This document shows positions 36,440-46,853 of a DNA stretch of 64,000 nt, piece by piece (position 1 is the first letter of the stretch; each line of letters begins with the position of its first letter). A model generated the notes under the pieces. It worked only from the letters and a program-made list of their open reading frames with translations. It made no database searches and was not told the DNA's origin. Origin of the DNA: Agaricus subrufescens (taxonomy: Eukaryota; Basidiomycota; Agaricomycetes; Agaricales; Agaricaceae); NCBI GenBank assembly GCA_029945375.1, contig CM057058.1, positions 558,001 through 622,000 on the forward strand, in the 5' to 3' direction. A program made the translations under genes and the position numbers.

Positions 36440-38010
36440 CCGATACATTTCTTGCTCACTATAGCCACAGAGATCAATGGCGTTTTAACTCGTTACCATT
36501 TCGAAACGCTCATCACCTGGCTAGGAAAGGGAGACGCCACCACAAGCGTCGGTACCACCTTTGAGACAACCGACACTTCCGCCTTCGATAATTCCATCAT
36601 TTCCTGTATCACCCGAGGTTACGAGGACCTCCTTCACAACTCGCGATGATATCTGTGCCGCGATTTCACCAGCTTCGGCTAAAACATTGCGGGCAAACCC
36701 GGATCTCTCAAAATCGCAGAAGTAATCCTCGAATGACTTGTGGTAGAACGTAAAAGGATGCTTGTCAACTTGATCCAGTGGAGGGATCTTCATCACAGAA
36801 TACATTTGACAAATGGCGCCATAGGCACCATCCTCTGTTAATCCTAGGAGGTTGCACATGAGGCGAAAATTTTGATTCTGCCACACAAATGCATGATGGT
36901 GCTATAGTAGTAACAACTTTTGAGCGTTCACTATCTCGTTGGGTGGTATTTTAGAGAAGAGTTTCACGTATAAAGTATCAAGTTGTACCAATGGATGATC
37001 CTTTCCAAATCTACCGGGAATTGAGCCAGCGTCAGTGGCGACGAGTACGTCGCAGAGTCGAGAGGTGGGTCCTCCGGAGCGAGAGCTACGGAAATATTGA
37101 ACGAGTGTTGATGCATACACAAAAAGCCCACCCGCAGTCATAGCAATCTTGTCAAATGGATACTTAGGAGGTCATTCATTTTATGTTTGAGTGTGGTGGA
37201 TACGAATCGGACTTGTTTCAGCTCATCGTGGAGATACAGTCGAACATCTCTGCATGCTGTCTCCGAGTCTATCTTCCATTGTGACGGTTGGTTGAACTTA
37301 AGAATATACGAGTGTGAGGTTCGGGGCGGCTAGCAATAATCCATGCGATTGGTGAAGAAGTGTATGAGATACAGAAATCTGAGATCTACCTGAGAAGCTC
37401 TTGCTGTATGACCGGGTCCGAGCATTCGTCAAGACCATCAATGAGGATGAGGAACCTGCGCGTGCGATCGAGTAGGTTCTGATGCATGAAAGGCCGAACA
37501 ATAAATTTGTCAAACTGCACAGGCAATGATTTTCGAAGGAGAGACGGGTCCTTGGAAATCTCATCCTGAATGAAGTGTTGCCAATAGGGCTCGCACGCGG
37601 TTGCAAGTTGGTAAGTGATGGTAATGATGGCATTACTTCCGTCGCTGCGTTCATTGCCGGAGAAAAAGATTGATGCGGCCAAGGTGACATCACGAGGAGT
37701 TTCTTCAGCAATCATCTGCATGATTGTCGATTTTCTGACACCTGCGGGACCAACGCCATAGCACCGGATGATGAAGTTGAGGCACTGCTCTGTGATCGCA
37801 ACACGGGTACCGGGGTGGCATCGATGGGGCGGGTGGCCATCGGCAGAGTCAAATTCTGCTCCAATTACTGTGTGTTGCAGAAGCCCCTCATGACTGAGAG
37901 CAAACATAAGTAAGTGTGGCGTGCATGTAAGGAATAGTTCTTACAATTGTCTGAAATAACACTGAACGAAGTTGTGGGCTTCATTAAACATGCCGGGACT
38001 CTGATACTGC
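36440..38010 (-). pseudogene. Decayed NACHT NTPase (paralog B)
   Basis: The remnant starts with a damaged exon 2 (SPGMFNEAHNF near 37990, shortened before the expected TFID). The main exon opens with LLQHTVIGAEFDSADG near 37885. Walker A is GPAGVRKST (37751-37725), so the second conserved glycine is Arg, and about eight residues before it are missing relative to paralogs. Walker B LILIDGLDECSD is intact. After 37386 the frame is lost. It resumes as MTAGGLFVYASTLVQYF (37141), then breaks again, then NFRLMCNLLGLTEDGAYGAI (36880), and ends with GVSLS, a frame break and PGDERFEMV at about 36470. The two C-terminal exons with the CxxC module are absent, apparently cut off toward the FunK1 3' end. 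Several frameshifts and the truncation support a pseudogene. Confidence 0.85.
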
Positions 38011-38941
38011 GAGAAGTGTGAAACACAAGTTACCTAGCGCTGTTCCACGGTCTAAGCACTTGGTCCGAACCGTGTAGTTCAGGTGTAGTTGAGGCTGATC
38101 GTTGAGCTACAGAATGATCCTAGACGTTCGGGTCACTTGAGTGATTGCTGCTTTTGGAAAGTGCTGCTGCATTGGTCAGTGTAGGACTTGGCATCGGGGT
38201 GACTGGATGATTTTCATGTAATCGGGGCAAGGAACGTTTGTAGAGGAAAGAAGGGAGCACTCGCAATTGAATTGCCATAGCCTGATTGTGATTCGGAAAT
38301 CAAGTCGTGGCAGTGTTCCGAGGCCATTCCGAAGCCTTGTGACCTGCTGTGACACTGTGTTTTAGATATTCTTCAGGGTCAGTGTTTTAATGCTTCATCG
38401 CTACTTGCGACACCATTACATGGACAGTGCTTGAATTATTTTTTCGTGTTTCAATCGTTCACCTTCTTAATTGCCACTGGAACAGACAGGAACACTCACC
38501 TGAGTCTATGGTGGTTTGTATGCGTGTCCTCGAGCCGTTTCGTGAAGTTTCGAAGGTATGACTTGTAGAAGGTTTGTATCGTCAGGTATCTTCTCATTGA
38601 TTCTTCAGAAAACTGCATAGGGAACAAGGGCAGTTCTGTATCCCGAGCTATCCAAAATAGGGCTTTGCAGGAGGAGTCAGCGTTGAGTGGGTGTGTATTC
38701 AGTCAGGAGCTACGTTATTTGTCGTCCTCGGAGGGCTGGGGCAGACTGACTGAGGCGTTAATGATGGGTTACACAGTGATCGTGGCGTTGCCAGCTGGGG
38801 CCGTCGTCTGGCTAATCCATCATATTCTTGTGAGCCTTGTTGTGATGATCAGAATTATTGTGTGACGAGTGATAGACGCCCAGAACATTCTCGCGGGGCG
38901 GCCTCGTTGTGTTATAACAGCAGCTCGACTCATCCCCCGCC
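38011..38941. other. Divergent intergenic region between NACHT B and C
   Basis: About 0.9 kb separates the 5' end of pseudogene B (minus) from the start of paralog C (plus). No coding signal is seen; the 66-codon ORF at 38665 is hydrophobic but has no family resemblance. The region probably carries the promoter of C and the remains of B's first exon. Confidence 0.5.
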
Positions 38942-41900
38942 ATGTCGCACAACTCGCATTCTCCGTTGTCTCCAGTGTCACCCCGCCCCCTGTCTCCTCC
39001 CTCCTCTCTGTTCTGTCCAGTGTCCTACTCCCCATCGACGCCGTCGGTTTTTCGTTCACCTTTACTTCGCATCGATACCACATCTTCACACTCGGCCGCT
39101 GCTCCCAGCGCTGCCAGAGCTCCGCCTACATTGCCCTACCCCGAACTGACTCCGGAGCCGTCCTGGATTCCAGTCGTCCCACCAGTTGTGACGCCGCAAC
39201 CACAACTCCCTCCCGCCATTCCGCTATCTTCAGACCCCTACTTCTCTCCGCCAACTCCCCCACGCATTCTCGGCCTCTACACTGCTCCAGATTCTGTGCC
39301 AGAACAACCTTCTAGTCCAATATCTCAGCCAAACCCCGCCTCAATCCCTCAGCTGGGGCAGCCCTCACGTAGTAAAACCCAACACGTGGTACGATTCCCT
39401 CCTAGTCCCGTATCCCAAACCATCCCCGCACCTATCCCTCTGTCAGACAACTCCAGTCCTGATATTAAAAACCAAAAATCGACAAATTTTCCCCTCACCG
39501 CTGTAAACCAGAGAATCAACACCTCCATCCCTCGGTGGGAGCACTCACGCTCTATTACCAAAAGTCAACATATATACCATCCGGCTATCCGCCCTGCTCA
39601 GATGGAGTCACGCTCAAGGACTTTTCCCTCAGAGCGGCCTTCCGCTCGTCAATCGGAAAGCTCGAGTCATCAGAACAAATTTGGCTACCCTACTCCTCCT
39701 TATGCGGGCCATTCGGTCCACCAACTACCGACTCCCCCTCAGAGCCAATCAATGTTTCAACAGCCAAGTTCTGCTTACCAGAACCATTCGGCTTTTCAAC
39801 AATCCACTCCTGCTTACCAGGGTCAGTCGGTCTACCAACAACACACTCCTCCTTATCACAACTACCCCGTCTATCAACCTACCCCTCCACAACGAAATCA
39901 TTCTGGTTATCAGCCACCTACTTCGTATCGAAGCTATCCGGTTTATCAACAGCCCACTCCACCCTTACACAGCCCAGAACAAGAGCCTGCTGTACAGGGT
40001 TCATATGTCAGTTTTTCATTTCTCCGATTTACTTTTAGTAACGTCCATAATACCAGCACCAACGTCCCTTGCTGGACCAGGGCCCAAGTGTGCCTAAGGA
40101 GGCGCCAGATCTCAGTCCCGATAACACCGCTTCAAACAAGTGTAAGCAACGTCCACGAGTGTATCCTTGGTCAAGTTATGCTAACCGTTGTCTCCATCAG
40201 TCATGGGAAAGCTTCTGCAGCATACGATTATTGGAGCAGAGTTCGACTCTTCTGACCGCTATCCGCCCCCAAGGTGCCACCCTAGAACGCGGTTCAAAAT
40301 CATAGAAAGATGCAAAGCCTTCGTGGTCTTGTGCGATGGCAAGGAAAAGTTGCGTTGGGTCGTTGGGTCTGCTGGTGTTGGAAAGTCGGCAGTCATGCAA
40401 ACTGTCGCTGAAGAAACTCCTGTGGATGTTACTTTGGCGGCGGCAGTCTTTTTAAACGCGGACAAACGTCAAGATGGGACGAAAATGTTCACGACCATTG
40501 CCTATCAGCTCGCCGCAAAATCTGATCCCTATCGTAATTTTATCCGAAATGAGATCACCAGAGATCCGTCCCTCCTCCGAAAATCACTACCGGTACAGTT
40601 CAACACATTCATTATCAAACCATTCATCCGTCAGCGTTTGTTTGATCCTTCAAGTCGCTTTCTAATCCTCATCGATGGTCTTGATCAGTGTGACAATCCC
40701 CTCACGCAGCGAGACCTCCTTGGGTTGATCTCATATTTCTGCATGACGTACCCTACCTCCCCTATTGTTTGGATGATCTCCAGTCGCCCGGAGCCTCATA
40801 TCACTTCGTTTTTTGAGGACATCAGATTCGCACCCGCATACACCAAAGAGGAACTTGTGGTAGATTCTGAAGAAGCTCGTCAAGATGTTCGCCGCTATCT
40901 CCACGGAGAACTGAAGAGTATACAACTGGCATACCCCTCACTCAGACGAAAGCAACAATGGCCCTCTGATCTTGAATTCAATAAAATCGCTTCAGCCGCA
41001 GGTGGCCTATTTGCGTACGCATCGACGGTTGTCCAATATATCGGTGACCCACGCTACAGAGGCCCAGGCACTCAGATCAAAAAGGTGCTCATGGCCATCG
41101 ATGCCGAAACGGGAGACGATATATTCGACAAAGACCATCCGTTGAAGAACCTTGATGCCTTGTACGACACGGTATTATCCAAGGTGCCGGATGATATATT
41201 GGTCGACACCAGAAGGCTATTACTTTTACATCTGGGGAGTGATGCCCCATTTCGCCTGCAATGCAACCTCTTAGGATTGAATGAAGATGCTGCTTATACT
41301 GCCATGGGATACATGCACTCTGTTGTCAGGGTCCCTGAGCCTGCCGATGCTGACGACGAGTCCCTCCAATTTTTTCACGAATCATTCGAAGTCTATCTGT
41401 GCAATTTCAAACGTTCTGGATTTTCTCGCAATGTCCGAGCCGATGCCCAGGAACTTCTCTCTCAATGCTCGATGCGGGTTGTCAAAGAAGTTTCGGATCA
41501 TGTGGATGATGGTGAAGATATGAATTACGACAACGTATCACTTTCGTGGGCTGGCGACGATCTGTTTATAATGAGGGATGAAGAACTTAGGCGCAAGTTG
41601 TACCAACATGCAATTGCGACGATCTCACCTGCGACGATTTCGTCAACAATCCTCTCCAATGTTCCAGATGATGATATGATCATTGCAAGAAAACTACTAT
41701 TCCTACGCTTGTATAGCGATTGGAGTGGCGAAACCTTTCGTACTCAATGTAATCTGCTGGGATTGACTGAAGATGCCGCTTATGGTGCTCTTCGTGGTGC
41801 ATGTTCTGTTGTTAGAGTTCCCGAGCCCGGTAATGCTGATGATGAACCCTTCAAACTTTTCCATAAATCACTAGAAGACCACCTCAGTTGCTTCGAACAA

Positions 41901-42954
41901 CCCGAATCCGTATTCTATCGCGACGTTCGTAATGAAGTCGAAGAACTCATGGTTCGAGCATCATTGCGAATCGTAGAGGAAGTTGGGGTTGATTCTGACG
42001 ATATGGGCAGCGATGAAGTTATGAAGTATGAGAATGTCGGTTACCTTAGAGGCGGTCCTGGAGTCTCCAAATGTGTTTCACTTTCGTGGCCTGGTGGTGA
42101 CTATTCGAAGATAACTGACGATGAGCTAAGGCTTAAGCTATACAGCAACGCGATTGCGAATATCTCGTTTGGCTTCAAAGCTGATTTAGATGCCTTTAGT
42201 AATATGTCTTGCTTCGATGTGTTGACCACACGCTTCACTGTCCTTGGCATCGATTTTCCGTATTCTCGAGTACAAAAATTCGTGTTTGTAAGTTTCTTTT
42301 TCTAGGCGTTATTTCATGCAGGGCACTGACCTTTTTTTTTCGCTAGAATAAATTTCGTAATGAGTTGACCGAGCGCGGTTCTGTGAAGCAGGTGCCACTT
42401 CGGCAATTGGACTTTGCGGCAATATGCGGGCCCATTAATCTACACTATACGGATTCTACAGGTGCTGATCCGTCCACTAGATGGAATTCGTCTTGTCCGG
42501 TGAGTTCTTGTGTTCAACTGTAGAGGTTCAGTCTCATATATGAGCTTACCATGTGTAGCACGATAAAGAGGAAACGAATCAAGGCTGGTCAACGAGTTTC
42601 GGAAGATATGAAGAGGATGATTGGTCTGAATCTGGCGATGAACCTCCCAACAAGAAAAATGACGCAGACACTAGCAGAGTGTCCGATGCGACTGAAATAC
42701 CTCGGTTCAATTCCCATGCTGGAAACGAATTTCACTGGAGTTTTCTTGGAGAGGAATGTTTGTGGACGCCGAAACAGTGCAATTATTGCTTACGACGCCT
42801 TGCGCGATGTTTTGTGGATGATCCGGACCGACTCGCGACTGTTTTTGTTGACTCTACTGAGCTGTGTTATGCGGAGTTGTTGTTTGTTGATCCTAAGGAT
42901 GGGGTTTCACAGTGGAGGTACCGCTTTTTTCATTCTGGGATTCCGAAAATGTGA
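38942..42954 (+). CDS. NACHT NTPase, NLR-like, divergent (paralog C)
   Basis: Exon 1 (MSHNSHSPLSPVSP) is about 357 residues of Pro/Ser/Gln/Tyr-rich sequence ending in Tyr/Gln/Pro repeats. It splices in phase 0 at 40005 to a small exon (HQRPLLDQGPSVPKEAPD) and then in phase 1 to the NACHT exon (FMGKLLQHTIIGAEFD). Walker A GSAGVGKSA is at 40365-40388. Walker B is LILIDGLDQCDN: the usual Glu is Gln (codon CAG at 40686-40688). Then WMISSRPEPHITSFF, GGLFAYASTVVQYI and two tandem copies of the post-NACHT helical region (41151-41627 and 41646-42162). The two usual C-terminal exons follow: VPLRQLDFAAICGPINLHY, and the last with CNYCLRRLARCF, FVDSTELCYAELLFVD and WRYRFFHSGIPKM, stop at 42954. The ORF is intact but unusual in three places, so its signalling chemistry may differ from A, D and F. 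Confidence 0.85.
39690..39985 (+). repeat. Coding Tyr/Gln/Pro repeat in NACHT C exon 1
   Basis: Imperfect units of roughly 14-16 residues on the theme YQ-x-S-x-[FY]QQ-x-TP-x-Y recur about six to eight times (SAYQNHSAFQQSTP, PAYQGQSVYQQHTPPY and PVYQPTPP are examples). The tract is poor in charged residues and rich in Tyr, Gln, Ser and Pro, a prion-like composition. The neighbouring paralogs D and F have Pro/Gln-rich first exons without this regular repeat. Confidence 0.75.
41151..42162 (+). repeat. Internal tandem duplication of the post-NACHT region in paralog C
   Basis: Copy 1 runs from LDALYDTVLSKVPDDILVD to RRKLYQHAIATI (41151-41627). Copy 2 runs from TILSNVPDDDMIIARKLL to LRLKLYSNAIANI (41646-42162). 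Shared blocks are QCNLLGL-EDAAY, SVVRVPEP-ADDE, FH-S-E, SLSW-G and EELR-KLY. Copy 2 keeps the GYLRGGPG motif seen in other paralogs; copy 1 lacks it. No other paralog in the window shows this duplication. Confidence 0.85.
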
Positions 42955-43432
42955 ATTATAGTAGTAATACGGTCTATGCCTCTTTCGGATTGTTGTCGAC
43001 GCTTTGAAATCATTAACTTTGATTCAATGGCAGTGCTCGTGAGATTAGCTATTTTTATTTCGTACGTTAAGTGTCACCGCCCAACGTCTGTTTATCAGTG
43101 TTTGCTGTGCATCACATTTATAACCTATGCCTCCCACTCGTCTATAATCTGAGCTTCTACAAAGCTTGCACAAAACCACCCACTACGAAAAGGGATAACA
43201 ACATTGTTCGGCCCAGCGGCGAGATGATGAATTAATACACACCTAGTGTCATCTTGGACACTGATGCGCGGCGGTGAAGTGGTGATTAGCACTAGACGCC
43301 CGGTGTAATCATCTCGCTGACACGCTAGCCCCGTGCAATAGGTCATGAGAATTAGAAGGACAGTCAAAAGCGCTGTGAGTTATGGGCATGATAAAAGCGT
43401 AGTGACCCGGTTCCTGTCTTTTTCGTCCCCAC

Positions 43433-46179
43433 ATGTCCGAATCGATACAATCCCCACCCTCGTCCCCTCGCGCATCTCCCAATCCTTCTCCCCTCACTCC
43501 ACCACCCACTCATGCTCCCCAACACCGCCCTGACAAGCATCCTGCTCATCATTCACCTTATCCCGCTGCAAACCCCCCTGGGTACCAATACCATCATCCA
43601 TATCCGACACCTAGCCCCCAACCCCTACAGCCTCCGCCTAGCTTCATTCATCAAATGGACGCTGGTCATGGCTTTCCACAAGGCCAATCATTCACATCTC
43701 ATCTTCAGCCACCTCAAGGACCAATGCCCGTACACCCCCAGTCTCGCCTGACTCCTGACAGACAAGTTGTGAGTTTCTAACTTCAGCCTTCGAAGGATTG
43801 TTTCTGATAAGTAATCTCCTCATCGCTGATAGTACCAAGGTCAAGGCATGTTCAAGGATGCAAGATATTTTTCTGTGACGAACAGTACATTCATCGACAA
43901 CATGTCTGATATCTGTAAGCAGCGCCTAGCAAATATCCATGTTACATCAATACTTACTATCAAGATGATCACTAGTCATGGAGAAGCTTCTGCAACATAC
44001 AATCATAGGAGCAGCGTTTGACTCTGTCGATCGGCACCCGCCGCCTCGATGTCACCGTGGAACTAGGGCCGCGATAATAAAGCGGTGCTTCGAGTTTATC
44101 GCCAAGTATGATGAAGAAGGAAATCTGCGCTGGGTGTTTGGTCCAGCTGGGGTTGGGAAGTCGGCGGTCTTGCAACACGTCGCTGAAAACTCTTCTGGCG
44201 TTCCCTTTGCGTCAGTCTTCCTCTCTAGTGATGGACGACAGGACGGCAACAAGATTATCGTGACCATTGCCTATCAACTGGCGGTCAAGTGCCTGCCCTA
44301 CCGTCAATTCATCCAAAACGAGGTCAACCTTGACCCCGCCCTTCTTCGAAAATCGTTGTCGGCGCAGTTCAACAAATTTATTGTCGAGCCGCTCATCGTT
44401 CATCATGTGCTTGATCGTTGCCTAATCCTTATTGATGGCCTCGATGAATGTGACGATATAATCACGCAACAGGACCTCCTTGGGCTTATCGCCGATTTAT
44501 GCACCATGTGCCCTACCTCTCCGATCAAATGGCTTATTTCTAGCCGCCCCGAACCTCACATCTCGTTGTTTTTTGAATTGGCCGACGGTACACTGCCATT
44601 CACCAAAGAGGAACTTCTAATAGATTCAGCAGAGGCATGCAAAGACGTTCAACTATACCTCCGCGAAGGGCTGAAAAATGTCCAAGCTACATCCCCTCAA
44701 CTCCAACACAAGCGACATTGGCCCTTGAAACACCAATTCACTAAAATAGCTACCGCGGCGGGTGGGCTATTTGCGTACGCTTCGACAGTTATGAAATATA
44801 TCGGTAATCCGTATCGCGGAAACCCCGTCGCTCTACTTACCGATGTGCTCCTGGTCATTGAGGGAACAAAGCTTCGCACGTTACCGGGAAAGGATCATCC
44901 TATGGATCACCTCGATGCCTTGTATGCAAGGATTGTTTCTAGAATCCGAGATGGCGTTGAGGAAGACACCAGAAAATTATTGCTCTTATGTTTGGAGGAG
45001 AATCGGAGCGCGAATCAGTTTCGCTTGCAGTGTAATCATCTAGGGTTGACCGAGGACGACGCTTATGGTGCCGTTCATCATACGTACTCCGTCATGAAGG
45101 TTCCCAAGCCCGATCACGCTGACGAAGAATACCTCGGTTATTTTCACCACTCATTCAAAGGCTACATCTCTGATTTCCAACGATCTAAATTCATTCGTGA
45201 TGTTCAGAATGAGGCGGATGAACTTTCAACCCAGTCCTCCTTACGAGTCGTCGAAGAGGTAGTTGATGATTCTGATAAAGCGACTAGCAAGGAAGGTATC
45301 ACTTGCGAGGACGTGGGTTACCTGAAAGGTGGTCCAGATGTTTGTGCCAACCTTTCTCTTTCTTGGCCCGGTGATGAGCGCTATCAAATGACTGACGAAG
45401 AGCTAAAACTCATGCTGTACCGCACAGCGGTGGCGGATGTTTCGTTCAGATTTGAACCGGGAAGGAAAGCTTTTGCGGACTTGTCCTGCTTTCGTCTGTT
45501 GACCACACGATTTACCGCGCTCGGGAATAGTTTCCGACGTTGCGAGTTACGAAATTTTGCATTTGTAAGTTCCTCTTGTTCTCTATTAATGTCTTTGACT
45601 GAAACTAATTTAGGATGACTTTCGGCACGAACTCACGGGGCTTGGGATTCTGAAGCAGGTGCCGCTTCGGCAGTTAGATTCCGGAGCTATTTGTGCAGAC
45701 GTTGATTTGCGATTCACAAATCCCATTGGGACGGATAACATATCTGATCCTTGGGATACATCGTGCAAAGTAAGACCTGATCTTCTGACTTTCGCGTTTA
45801 CTCAACCATTAATTTGTAGCATGAAAAACGGGTTATAACTGATCTGAAGGAGCGACAAGGCTGGATGACTACTTTTGGTGTCTCGACAAAGAAAGTTAAT
45901 CCGAACCAGGAGGCTGGTGACAACAAAGCAGAGACGCCCCCGGTCGATGGTAATACGGGTAACTCACCTGAATATCATCCCTCCCAAGATTTGGGAGAGC
46001 AGGATTGTCATCTTTGCTCGCAGCGTCTCTCACACCACTTTGTGGATCGCCCAGATCAACTCGTTACTATGTTTGTTGACTCCACTGATATGTGTTATGT
46101 GGAACTCTTGATTGAGGAGCCGGCCACTGGAGGTTTACATTGGAGATATCGATTTTGCCATTCAGGGCCCCTTAAGTAA
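43433..46179 (+). CDS. NACHT NTPase, NLR-like (paralog D)
   Basis: Exon 1 (MSESIQSPPSSPRASPNP, 43433) is Pro/His/Gln-rich and ends at a gtgagt donor after DRQV (about 43768). Exon 2 encodes YQGQGMF, ARYFSVTN and STFIDNMSD, and splices in phase 1 to FMEKLLQHTIIGAAFD at about 43976. Walker A GPAGVGKSA is at 44140-44166 and Walker B is LILIDGLDECDD; then IKWLISSRPEPHISLFF and GGLFAYASTVMKYIGNP. The helical region ends GYLKGGPDVCANLSLSW. Exon 4 carries VPLRQLDSGAICADVDLRF. The last exon has a long variable linker, then CHLCSQRLSHHF, FVDSTDMCYVELLIEE and WRYRFCHSGPLK, stop at 46179. All motifs are intact. It is the middle gene of the C-D-E-F tandem array, with about 480 bp to C and only about 165 bp to the remnant of E. 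Confidence 0.88.
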
Positions 46180-46853
46180 ATCATTTTGTAGCTTGTGTTT
46201 TTAATTTACTATGGTAATACTATATCTGTACAGGTCCGTCTGAAAAACTCTATAAACATTAACAGTGGTTTAATGAATATACATTTGCTGTATCACGGGA
46301 CAATTGTAAGAGTAATAAAAATCGTATTTCCTACACCAGTACTGATATTTCCTCCAGTCATGGAACTTCTACAGGGAATGACAATTAGAGCAGAATTTCG
46401 ACACTTCCACCCGTGACCCTCCATCACCCCAGGATTTGCCTCACAGTCATACAATGGTGCCTGGACTTCATTACACAGTACCTTTATGAAGGAAAGGTTG
46501 ATCCTGCTGGAGTCCCGAAATCGGCGATCATGATCGTTGAAAACGCCCCTGACTGCATGGTTGTCAGTCACTTCGAGCTTCACGTTACTTCGTTTTTCGA
46601 CAATTCTGCAGTCTAACCAGCATACATGCAGAAATGGTGATAGATATTGACGAAGCCTGCGAAGAAGTGTAACTGTATTTTCACATCGTGCTGAGGATCA
46701 AATCCGATCATACAGTAGGCTCAGACATCAGCGGGAGTGACCCTTAGAGCATGGATTCGTCAAATTACCTGGGCCGCGGGAGAGTTATTATTCGCTTCGA
46801 TGATAATGCGACATGTAGGTCAAGGCGCAGCTACGCCGCCGTGTACTCGCCAT

